A stretch of 64,000 bases of DNA from the NCBI GenBank assembly GCA_937912025.1, contig CALDOZ010000037.1, positions 1 to 64,000 on the forward strand, read 5' to 3'. The translations under genes and the position numbers were made by a program. This DNA comes from an uncultured Clostridia bacterium (GTDB lineage: Bacteria; Bacillota; Clostridia; Christensenellales; Borkfalkiaceae). The notes under the pieces are model-generated. The model was not told where the DNA came from, did no database searches, and saw nothing but the letters and a program-made list of their open reading frames with translations. Shown in pieces: positions 53,494 through 61,225 of this stretch; the first letter of the stretch is position 1; each line of letters starts with the position of its first letter.

Positions 53494-53500
53494 TAATTTA

Positions 53501-53516
53501 TAGCGTAATATCGCTA
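53501..53516. promoter_or_regulatory. Possible operator TAGCG/CGCTA
   Basis: TAGCG, six bases, CGCTA, centred just downstream of the predicted transcription start. A repressor bound here would block the gene. Confidence 0.4.
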
Positions 53517-53542
53517 AAATATAATATTTTTGGAGATTAAAA

Positions 53543-54574
53543 ATGATTAAACACACAGCAGTAAGTTATTATGGATTCACCTACGTTGAACACGCAGAAA
53601 AAGACTTTATCGAAATGAAAGAACACGGTTGTGATACCGTTATTCTTGCAATTACTGAATTTGATATGGACTTTTGGTTCCCAAACATCAATAACATTGT
53701 TAAAGCAGCGCATAAAGTTGGTTTAAGAGTTCTTGCTGATACTTGGGGTATTGGTAAATATTTTGGAGGCGAACAAGTTTCGTTATTCCTTCAAAACAAT
53801 ATTCATCACCGTCAAGTTTCCGCTTATACGGGCGAAGTATTAAATCACGCATGTTTCAACACCAACTCGTTTAGAGATTATTTTACTGGTTTATGCCTTA
53901 AACTTGCAAGGGAAACTGAAGTTGACGGTTTCTTCTGGGATGAGCCACACTACGGTTATCCTAAAGCATACGCGTCAATTACTGGTGGCGCTGGTGACGA
54001 TTGGGCTTGTCGTTGTCCTGAATGTATGAAGAAGTTTGAAGATTACTATGGTTACGAAATGCCTAAATTTATGAACGACGACGTTAAACAATTCCGTTGG
54101 AGAGAAGCATTAAAAACTCTTGCTGATTGTTCTAAGGCTCTTAAAGAAGTTAACCCTAAACTTGAAATTACTTGTTGTGTTCACGCAACTAAAAATACTT
54201 ACTACGTTACTGAACAACGTGGTTACGATAACTGGGATATGGTTGCATCTTGTCCATATTTCGACGTATTCTCAACAACAATAATCAACTGGTCGCTTCC
54301 TGAAAGTTTCTTCAAAGAAATTACTGAAAAGACTGTTGCTATTGCTAAAAAATACGGTAAAGAATCTGAAAGATGGCTTATGGGTTACAATATGCGCCCT
54401 GAAAGAATGGAACAAGTTGACGAAGTTGTTGACCTTTACGTTAACGCCGGTGTAGACCGTCTTGCAACTTGGACTTACCGTGGTGGTTACGGTACGAGCG
54501 TTGCCGCTAAAGACCCAATTGAACTTTGGGATAGAATTGGCGAAAACTACAAACGCGTTCTTAATAAGAAATAA
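53543..54574 (+). CDS. Unrecognised TIM-barrel-like glycosidase-type protein
   Basis: 343 residues. I do not recognise the family. Alternating strand and helix segments suggest a beta/alpha barrel: TAVSYYGFTYVEHAEKDF, CDTVILAITEFD, LRVLADTWGIG. A strand GFFWDEPHYGY carries an acidic pair where clan-A glycosidases put their catalytic residue. A CRCPECMKKFEDYYG cluster resembles the cysteine cluster of the DUF4838 proteins at the window start. No signal peptide. It leads a catabolic locus with its own promoter and a weak terminator, so a sugar-active enzyme is likely but unproven. Confidence 0.6.
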   Translation: MIKHTAVSYYGFTYVEHAEKDFIEMKEHGCDTVILAITEFDMDFWFPNINNIVKAAHKVGLRVLADTWGIGKYFGGEQVSLFLQNNIHHRQVSAYTGEVLNHACFNTNSFRDYFTGLCLKLARETEVDGFFWDEPHYGYPKAYASITGGAGDDWACRCPECMKKFEDYYGYEMPKFMNDDVKQFRWREALKTLADCSKALKEVNPKLEITCCVHATKNTYYVTEQRGYDNWDMVASCPYFDVFSTTIINWSLPESFFKEITEKTVAIAKKYGKESERWLMGYNMRPERMEQVDEVVDLYVNAGVDRLATWTYRGGYGTSVAAKDPIELWDRIGENYKRVLNKK

Positions 54575-54587
54575 TTAACTAACAATT

Positions 54588-54616
54588 AAACCGTAAGGCG
54601 TTTTGCTTTACGGTTT
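54588..54616 (+). terminator. Hairpin after barrel-like gene
   Basis: AAACCGTAAGGC pairs with GCTTTACGGTTT (one G-U) around GTTTT. No clear T-run, so probably partial termination or mRNA 3'-end protection. Confidence 0.55.
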
Positions 54617-54655
54617 ATGGTGTTTAATACTAAAATATTTTTTGCGGAGAGATTT

Positions 54656-55396
54656 ATGAGAAAGTGTACAACTATTTCAGAAGGCGTTAAGTCTGCTCTT
54701 GAACTTTATCAAATTACTCCTAATTGCGATTGGGAATATATTGAGGGCGGGAAAGACGATTTTACTGATTTTCTTAGGTTAGGCGACGTTATTTATCCGT
54801 TGTTTTGGTGGAGAGAAGACTCGCAAGTTGGCGCGTTGATTGGAGGAGGACCTTCAAGAAATACGTGCAGTATAAAACTTAACAGTTCGTGTAAAAAATC
54901 ATACGGGCTTGAAAAGTTAATGTATCGCGAGTTTGATATAGCCGAACAAATTGCTAGGTCTGAAATTAACAACGTAACTTGTTTTAGAAATGGTAATTCG
55001 GCAAATATTCTTGCTACTATGAAAAACGAAATCGTTGCGTTGTTTGAACTTGCATCATGCTTAAACGAGGAAACAGATGATCAAGGAAGACGCTCGCTTT
55101 GGGGAACTAACGGTATGGTGTCTGATAGGGTAGTTGCTCATAAATTATCGGGTGAAGAAATTTATCTTTTTACTAACGATAAAAAAGACCCTGAAACGTT
55201 TACCGATTTATTTATTCATATGTATGGTTTAAATAAAGAGCAAATTTATAAAGCGACGTATATAACTAAAATTTTAATGGGAAGTATTGATACGTCTAAA
55301 TTTTTTGAAGACGATAAACGCTTAAAATTAAATGTTAAGGCTACTATCGAGTCTTCAAAAATTGAAGATAGAGTGTACGTTAAGGAGGTTTTATAA
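54656..55396 (+). CDS. Unrecognised 246-residue protein in catabolic locus
   Basis: I do not recognise this family. It is soluble, with no signal peptide or membrane segment. Visible pieces are YPLFWWREDSQVGALIGGGPSRN, REFDIAEQIARSEINNVTC and RRSLWGTNGMVSDRVVAHKLSG, so it has conserved-looking aromatic and glycine patches. GGAGAG precedes the ATG at 54656; a longer frame from 54617 starts near the preceding hairpin. It ends in TAATG shared with the Gfo/Idh/MocA gene, which implies equimolar synthesis and perhaps a partner role. Confidence 0.6.
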   Translation: MRKCTTISEGVKSALELYQITPNCDWEYIEGGKDDFTDFLRLGDVIYPLFWWREDSQVGALIGGGPSRNTCSIKLNSSCKKSYGLEKLMYREFDIAEQIARSEINNVTCFRNGNSANILATMKNEIVALFELASCLNEETDDQGRRSLWGTNGMVSDRVVAHKLSGEEIYLFTNDKKDPETFTDLFIHMYGLNKEQIYKATYITKILMGSIDTSKFFEDDKRLKLNVKATIESSKIEDRVYVKEVL

Positions 55397-56526
55397 TGGA
55401 AAATAATTTAAAACCTTTAAAAATTGCCGTTATGGGTTTTGAAAACGGACATTGCTATTTCTTATATAAAGCGCTTAAAAGCGAACCTAACATTGAAATA
55501 GTTGCTTGCTCGTTTGCTCCAAGAGCGAGAATTATTTATGAAAAACGTCTTGGTAAAAACGCTTTCGATGGCGTTGATTTATTCTATGACGATGAAGAGA
55601 TGTTAAAGGCTCACCCTGAAATTGAAGCGTGCGTTTTAGGTGGCGCTAACTGTGACCACTTAAAAGAATTTAAACTTTGCGCTGAACGTGGCATTCACGT
55701 TATTTCAATGAAAGTTCCGTCGTACGATATGGACGAGTATAATGAAATGATACGCCTTCAAAAAGAGCATAACATTATCGTTTATATTGAACTTGAAATG
55801 CGTTGGAAAGCAACTATTGAAAGAATACGCGAAATTATTGCAAGTGGTAAACTTGGTAAAATTGAGTCGTATACAGCGTTAAACTATTCGCATAACCCTA
55901 TGTGGTGGCAACATTGGATGGATATTCCAGAACGCAGTTATGGTAAGCGTATTCCTATTAAAGAGGGAAGTAAAATTTTCCGTGGCGGTTGCTTGACTGA
56001 CCATCCTCACATTTTTGATATTGTTAGATACATTTTTGGTAGCGATTTTGATACCGTGTATGCTGAAAGCGCTCCTAATATGCGTGACGGCGCTGAAACG
56101 GAAGACCTTGTTTACGTTATTGGTAAACTTAAAAACGGCGTTACCATTTCGCTTGATCCGTCATACGCTAACCGCGAACCTGAACAAGCGAGAATTGTCG
56201 GTTTAAATTTATCTAAATATCCACGTCCCGTTCAAGTAGAAATGCAAGTGACGGGTAGTAACGGTACGCTTTACGCCGATTGTTTTAGCGCACATTATAC
56301 TGAAAACTTAGAACCAGACACTATGAAGTATACAATTGGTGGTTCTGGTTGTTCGCTTGATAACCAACGCCGTTTATTTATTCGTAATTTTATTAGCGAT
56401 ATTAAATGTGGAACTAATCACGTTGCAGTAACGCTTGAAGAACATAAAAAGACGTTGCAGACAATGAACGCCGCTTACGATAGTATTTATAGCGGTAAAT
56501 CAGTTAAAGTAAAATATGACGATTAA
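55396..56526 (+). CDS. Gfo/Idh/MocA-family oxidoreductase
   Basis: 376 residues. An N-terminal Rossmann fold (KIAVMGFENGHC, then EACVLGGANCDHLKEFKLCAERGIHVISMKVPS) and a C-terminal beta-sheet substrate domain with GGCLTDHPHIFDIVRYIFG, where the D-x-x-x-H type residues lie. NAD(P)-dependent oxidation of a sugar or inositol-like compound. The first glycine motif is G-x-x-N-G-H rather than the usual G-x-G-x-x-G, so cofactor binding may be altered. AAGGAGG before the ATG; overlaps the preceding gene by one base. Confidence 0.85.
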   Translation: MENNLKPLKIAVMGFENGHCYFLYKALKSEPNIEIVACSFAPRARIIYEKRLGKNAFDGVDLFYDDEEMLKAHPEIEACVLGGANCDHLKEFKLCAERGIHVISMKVPSYDMDEYNEMIRLQKEHNIIVYIELEMRWKATIERIREIIASGKLGKIESYTALNYSHNPMWWQHWMDIPERSYGKRIPIKEGSKIFRGGCLTDHPHIFDIVRYIFGSDFDTVYAESAPNMRDGAETEDLVYVIGKLKNGVTISLDPSYANREPEQARIVGLNLSKYPRPVQVEMQVTGSNGTLYADCFSAHYTENLEPDTMKYTIGGSGCSLDNQRRLFIRNFISDIKCGTNHVAVTLEEHKKTLQTMNAAYDSIYSGKSVKVKYDD

Positions 56527-56561
56527 TAATCGTTTTTTAAAAAAATTAAGGAGAATTTATT

Positions 56562-57311
56562 ATGTTTGATACAACTTATTTTGAAAAAATTAAAGAAAAT
56601 ATTGAAAAAATCAATAAAGAACAATCTGAAAACATCTTAAAAGCAGCAAAACTTATGGCTGATGCTATTGAGCAAGATAGGCTTATTAACGTTTACGGCG
56701 GTGGTGGTCACACTACTTTATGTATGGGTGAAATGTTCTTCCGCGCTGGTGGTCTTTCAAACATTAACCCAATCGTTGAAAACGGTCTTACAGTATTTAA
56801 CCAAGCACTTAAATATCTTGAACTTGAAAGAACTGTAAACTACGGTTCTGCAATTATGAAATATTACAACCTTAAAAAAGGCGATTTACTCCTTGTTTTC
56901 CATAACATTGGTATTAACCCTGCAACTATTGATGCTGTAATGGAAGCAAAAAAAGCAGGCGCTATTATCGTTGCTATTTCTTCAAGTTATTGGCAAAACG
57001 AAATGCCTGCCGACCACTTTATTCGTCACCCAAACAAAACTAATCTCTTTGATTATGCTGACGTTTGTATTGACGATTATAACCCAGTTGGCGACGCTGT
57101 TATTAACGTTGAAGGTTTTGATACGCCTATCGCTCCTGTTTCAAATATAGTTGACTTCTATATTGCTCATATGCTTGAAATTGAATGTGTTAAAGAATGT
57201 CAACGTCGTGGTATTAAAGCGCCATGTTGGTCTTCGGCTAATACTCCTGGTGGTGACGAAAAGAACGCCGCTTACCTTGCTAAATACAGCCCAAGAATTA
57301 AAATGCTTTAA
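56562..57311 (+). CDS. SIS-domain sugar isomerase-like protein, copy 1
   Basis: 249 residues. Start helices ENIEKINKEQSENILKAA, then INVYGGGGHTTLCMGEMFFRAGGLSNI and a sugar-phosphate loop region LVFHNIGINPATIDAV. The usual S-T-S/S-G-x-S phosphate loop is replaced by HNIGIN, so its chemistry may differ from that of the paralog at 59464. The C-terminus is unusual in holding CVKECQRRGIKAPCW with three cysteines. AAGGAG before the ATG. Part of the 54656-61069 gene run. Confidence 0.8.
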   Translation: MFDTTYFEKIKENIEKINKEQSENILKAAKLMADAIEQDRLINVYGGGGHTTLCMGEMFFRAGGLSNINPIVENGLTVFNQALKYLELERTVNYGSAIMKYYNLKKGDLLLVFHNIGINPATIDAVMEAKKAGAIIVAISSSYWQNEMPADHFIRHPNKTNLFDYADVCIDDYNPVGDAVINVEGFDTPIAPVSNIVDFYIAHMLEIECVKECQRRGIKAPCWSSANTPGGDEKNAAYLAKYSPRIKML

Positions 57312-57389
57312 TTTTGAAAAAAATTCAAAATTCCTTATAAAATATATTATTTTGCATAAAACTATAATTAAAAATAATTGGAGAAGTTT

Positions 57390-59456
57390 ATGAAGAAATT
57401 TTTAAGCGCGCTACTTGCTCTTATAATGTCACTTACTTTGTTTACCGCTTGTGATAACGGTTCTAATAACACGGGTAACGGTGGCAATACTGGCGACGTA
57501 GGTGGTAACACTGGCGACGTCGGTGGTGATACTGGCGACGGTGGAACTACCGCAACTACTAAATTCGATATTGAGTATTTGCTCAACGGCGACTATTTAG
57601 AGGGTAACACTTATACTATGTATAAAGGTGATAAATTGAATTTATTTGCAGTCCCTGAAGGTAAAAACGGATCGGAAGAAAAATATAATCCTACCAAACT
57701 TACTTGGTCTTCATCAGATAGTACTGTTGTTAAAGTTACGTCGCAATCTAACACTAAATATAAAGCGGAAGTTAGGGGGTTAAAAGCGGGAACTGCAACT
57801 ATTACGGCTAAAGACGATAAGGGTACTACCGACACGTTTACCGTAAACGTTAAAGAAGTAATCGTTTCAACTACTATTACTGAAGATGTTGTATTTTACG
57901 TTGACGACGGAGAAGTTGAGTACACTTTATTAGACAAATTTAACGTTACTGATAACTTAGCTCTTGAATATTCTTCGTCTGACGTTACCGTTGCATCTAT
58001 TAAAGATAACAACAAACTTCTTGTTAAAGCTAAAGGTAAATCTACCATTACCGCTAGAAACAAAAACACGGGCGCTACGGCATCTTTTGATATTGTAGTT
58101 TACGATGAAGCAATTTCAGCGCCGTCTACAAGCTATTTACTTGTGTATAACGAAACTGAAAAAGGCGAAGCTGACCTTGAAATAAATAGTAAATACGATA
58201 TTACCGAGCTTAATATTACGTCTAATACTCCAAGCGTAGCAGTTTATGAAAACGGTAAAATTAAAGCAAAAGGCGAGGGTTCGGCAATTATTACCATTAG
58301 TGGTGGTACAGGCGCTAACGTTGATACTGTTGAAGTTGAAGTTATCGTTGTTAGTCAAATTAACCCAACCGTATCGTTAACTTCAATTAATAGCGAGTAC
58401 GTTAATTTCTTTGGTAGAAACTTCTATGATAACGGTGTAGTTATGCAATATACCGCATCTGGTTTTGAAGTTAAATTCTACGGTTCTGAACTTAAAGCGC
58501 AAATTAGTTCATTATCTAAAACTGTAAATGATTATCCACACAAACCAAGAATGCAAGTTCTTGTTGACGGTGAAAAAGTTGACCAAACTGAAAGTTTAAA
58601 CGAAAGCGATACTGAAAGAAACGAAACTAACAACGGTCAAAAAATTATTAATATTAATAGTACGTCTAAAAACGAATACACTCTCGTTAGTGGACTTAAT
58701 AAAGGTTGGCACACAGTTAAAGTATTAAAACGTACCCCTGCAAGACGCGGTGGTAATATGATGGACTCGGTAATTTTACATTCACTTACAAGTGACGGAT
58801 ACATTGTAAAAGCGCCTGAAATTCCAGCTAACCAACTTAAAATTGAAGTTTACGGCGATAGTATTACTTGTGGTTTTGGTAACTTAACTACTGGTGGTGG
58901 CTCAATGCGTAATAACGATACTAACGGCTTACTCACTTATCATTATCTCGCTGCTGAAAAACTTGGCGCGCAAGTTAATGCTCAAGGTCATAGCGGTTGG
59001 GGTGTTTATTGTAACTCTGTTGGTTCATTAGGTAGTGATTTATGGCCAGCAAAATACAATAAATATGCAGACGGAAGTAAGGCTTATGCAATGGGTTACG
59101 ATGCAGACGTTATTGTTATTAACCTTGGTACAAACGATGCTGGTGGTTTAGCTAGTAAGGATTTTGCGGGTAATAAAGATACCTTTGTTACTGATTTTGC
59201 AAATGCTTACAAAGCGTGGATTAATAATCTTTTATCTCATAATCCTGATGCTAAAATTATTTTAAGTTACGGTATGATGGGTGTTGATAGTAACGTTAAA
59301 GCAGGTATTGAAAAAACTGTTCAAGACTTAAACAAATCTAACGTAACTTACCTTCAATTTACTCCTAAAGGAAGTGGCGGACACCCAAGCAAATCTCACC
59401 ATATCAACAATGCAAATGAACTTTATAACAAAATAGTTGCAGTTTTAGGATTATAA
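57390..59456 (+). CDS. Lipoprotein with Big2 repeats and CE2-like SGNH esterase domain
   Basis: 688 residues. Signal peptide MKKFLSALLALIMSLTLFTAC with lipobox FTAC, so the protein is anchored outside the membrane. A Gly/Asp/Thr-rich linker with GDVGGNTGDVGG repeats follows to about residue 60. Then come three Big2-type domains (LTWSSSDSTVVKVT ... TATITAKD; LEYSSSDVTVASI; NITSNTPSVAVYENG). From about residue 330 a beta-sandwich and an SGNH domain resemble carbohydrate esterase family 2: EVYGDSITCGFGN, INLGTNDAGGL, GHPSKSHH. It probably deacetylates a polysaccharide at the cell surface. The ATG at 57390 has GGAGAAG upstream. Confidence 0.87.
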   Translation: MKKFLSALLALIMSLTLFTACDNGSNNTGNGGNTGDVGGNTGDVGGDTGDGGTTATTKFDIEYLLNGDYLEGNTYTMYKGDKLNLFAVPEGKNGSEEKYNPTKLTWSSSDSTVVKVTSQSNTKYKAEVRGLKAGTATITAKDDKGTTDTFTVNVKEVIVSTTITEDVVFYVDDGEVEYTLLDKFNVTDNLALEYSSSDVTVASIKDNNKLLVKAKGKSTITARNKNTGATASFDIVVYDEAISAPSTSYLLVYNETEKGEADLEINSKYDITELNITSNTPSVAVYENGKIKAKGEGSAIITISGGTGANVDTVEVEVIVVSQINPTVSLTSINSEYVNFFGRNFYDNGVVMQYTASGFEVKFYGSELKAQISSLSKTVNDYPHKPRMQVLVDGEKVDQTESLNESDTERNETNNGQKIININSTSKNEYTLVSGLNKGWHTVKVLKRTPARRGGNMMDSVILHSLTSDGYIVKAPEIPANQLKIEVYGDSITCGFGNLTTGGGSMRNNDTNGLLTYHYLAAEKLGAQVNAQGHSGWGVYCNSVGSLGSDLWPAKYNKYADGSKAYAMGYDADVIVINLGTNDAGGLASKDFAGNKDTFVTDFANAYKAWINNLLSHNPDAKIILSYGMMGVDSNVKAGIEKTVQDLNKSNVTYLQFTPKGSGGHPSKSHHINNANELYNKIVAVLGL

Positions 59457-59463
59457 GATTAAA

Positions 59464-60186
59464 ATGACATATTTAGATATAGTAAAACAAAAACTTGATG
59501 AAGTTAATATTTCTCAGCAAGAAAATATGCTTTCAGCGGCGAAATTCGCCGCTGAAACTATTAAAAACGACGGTTTAATTTACATTTTCGGTTGTGGACA
59601 TTCTCACCTTTTAGCCGAAGATTGCTTTTACCGTGCGGGCGGGCTTGCTAACGTTTATCCTATTTTTGACGAAAAACTTATGCTTCACGAAAGCGCATCA
59701 TACTCAAGCGTTCTTGAAAAAGACGAAAAGAGTGTTGACGGGGTATTAGATAAATACAATATCACAGCAAACGACGTTTTATTCGTTATTTCAACGTCAG
59801 GTAAAAATGGTAGTCCCGTTCAAATGGCTATAGATGGTAAAAAACGTGGCGTTAAAGTTGTTGGAATTGGCTCGTCGGCATATTTTAATGATGCTCCAAA
59901 ACACTCTTCAGGTAAACTTTTAAAAGACGTTGTAGACGTGTTTATAGATAACTGCGTTCCTCACGGCGACGCTGTTTGCGACGTTGGTATCGACGGTGTA
60001 AAATCTGCGCCTATTTCAACTCCCGTTACGTCGTTTATAATGCAAAACGTACTTGTTGAAGGTGAAAGATTAGCCGTAAAAATGGGCGCTAAACCAGCGG
60101 TATTTATGAGCGGTAACGTTGATGGTGGCGCTGAGTACAATAAGGCGTTAATTGAGAAATACAAAAAGAGAGTAGATTGTCTTTAA
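59464..60186 (+). CDS. SIS-domain sugar isomerase-like protein, copy 2
   Basis: 240 residues. Same architecture as the 56562 product (SQQENMLSAAKFAAETI; IFGCGHSHLLAEDCFYRAGGLANV) but with a normal sugar-phosphate loop VISTSGKNGSPVQMA. Resembles UPF0309-type phosphosugar proteins and may isomerise or bind an amino-sugar phosphate. It begins 7 bases after the lipoprotein gene without a clear Shine-Dalgarno and is followed after 4 bases by a PfkB kinase. Confidence 0.82.
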   Translation: MTYLDIVKQKLDEVNISQQENMLSAAKFAAETIKNDGLIYIFGCGHSHLLAEDCFYRAGGLANVYPIFDEKLMLHESASYSSVLEKDEKSVDGVLDKYNITANDVLFVISTSGKNGSPVQMAIDGKKRGVKVVGIGSSAYFNDAPKHSSGKLLKDVVDVFIDNCVPHGDAVCDVGIDGVKSAPISTPVTSFIMQNVLVEGERLAVKMGAKPAVFMSGNVDGGAEYNKALIEKYKKRVDCL

Positions 60187-60190
60187 GAAT

Positions 60191-61069
60191 ATGAAAAAGG
60201 GTAGAATTTCAGTTATAGGTATTTGTGGCGAGTCTATTTTTATGCGACTTGACCACTTTCACGAAGTAGGCGAAACGGTGGTTACCGATAATATACATAT
60301 TGAAGCGGGTGGAAAGGGTATAAATCAAGCCTTAACTCTTGCAAGTTTAGGCGCAGACGTTAGTTATTTAACAGCGCTTGGTAAAGACGCTTACGCGGTA
60401 GAGTGCGAAAAAGTTTTTAAAAACGCAGGTTTAAAGTATAAAATTGCTTATAAAGACGGCGTTAAAACTGACGTTGGTATAATTTTAACCGATAAAACTG
60501 GCGAAAACCAAGTTACAGTATATTCCGGCGCGTCTAAACTATTAAATAGACAAGACGTTTATAGTTTTGAAGAAGAAATTGCAAATAGCGAATATCTTTT
60601 AATGCAACTTGAATGTAGCGATGAAGTATTAAAAGCAGGTGTTGAACTTGCTAAAAAACACGGCGTTAAAGTAGTTTTAAATCCTGCACCTGCTCGTGAA
60701 ATAGACGTTGAAATTTTAAAAGACGTGTACTTGCTTACTCCTAACGAAATTGAAAGTCAAACGCTACTTAAATACTATACGCCAAATAATCTTGTAGTTA
60801 CTTTAGGCAAAAAAGGCGCTAAAGTTATTGAAAACGGCGTTGAAAAGTACGTTGGGCCATGTCCTGGCGTTAGAAAAAATACAACGGGCGCGGGTGACGT
60901 GTTTAACGGCGCGCTTTGTTATAAACTGTTAAAAGGAGCGTCGCTTGTAGACGCGGTTAAGTTTGGTAACGCTGCAAGTTCGTTTAAGATTGAAAGTAAT
61001 TACGTTTTAGACGGTATTCCCACCTTAAAAGAAGTTGAAAAACGCGTAAAATATTACGACAATAACTAA
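60191..61069 (+). CDS. PfkB-family carbohydrate kinase, ribokinase-like
   Basis: 292 residues. EAGGKGINQALTLASLGADVSYL (substrate-side GG motif), NPAPAREID, VVTLGKKGAKVIENG, and the anion-hole signature KNTTGAGDVFNGAL with catalytic Asp near residue 238. Phosphorylates a sugar, most likely the one handled by the neighbouring SIS protein. No Shine-Dalgarno, so coupled to the gene before it. Last gene before a terminator. Confidence 0.9.
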   Translation: MKKGRISVIGICGESIFMRLDHFHEVGETVVTDNIHIEAGGKGINQALTLASLGADVSYLTALGKDAYAVECEKVFKNAGLKYKIAYKDGVKTDVGIILTDKTGENQVTVYSGASKLLNRQDVYSFEEEIANSEYLLMQLECSDEVLKAGVELAKKHGVKVVLNPAPAREIDVEILKDVYLLTPNEIESQTLLKYYTPNNLVVTLGKKGAKVIENGVEKYVGPCPGVRKNTTGAGDVFNGALCYKLLKGASLVDAVKFGNAASSFKIESNYVLDGIPTLKEVEKRVKYYDNN

Positions 61070-61081
61070 AATAAAAACATA

Positions 61082-61120
61082 AAGCAAACGGTTTATAATT
61101 TTGCCGTTTGCTTATTTTTT
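61082..61120 (+). terminator. Terminator of the catabolic gene run
   Basis: AAGCAAACGG pairs with CCGTTTGCTT (10 bp, 12-base loop) followed by ATTTTTTTG. Confidence 0.88.
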
Positions 61121-61180
61121 TGCAATAAAATATAATATTATTGCATTTTAATTATAGAATAACGATTTTAGTTATGTTAT

Positions 61181-61214
61181 TATAATAGTAGAATTACTAA
61201 ATTAATTTAGTAAT
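61181..61214. promoter_or_regulatory. GH106 promoter -10 and 22-base perfect palindrome
   Basis: TATAAT at 61181-61186 with no good -35 at 17 bases. A perfect palindrome, ATTACTAAATT followed at once by AATTTAGTAAT, lies at 61193-61214 across the expected transcription start and just before the GGGAGG of the gene. Looks like a repressor operator. Confidence 0.6.
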
Positions 61215-61225
61215 GGGAGGACGTT

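Noticed and set aside
57311..57331. ATTTTGAA / TTCAAAAT hairpin as terminator before the lipoprotein gene
   Set aside because: Eight A/T-rich pairs with one G-C and no T-run. Too weak to claim; the downstream gene also lacks a convincing promoter.
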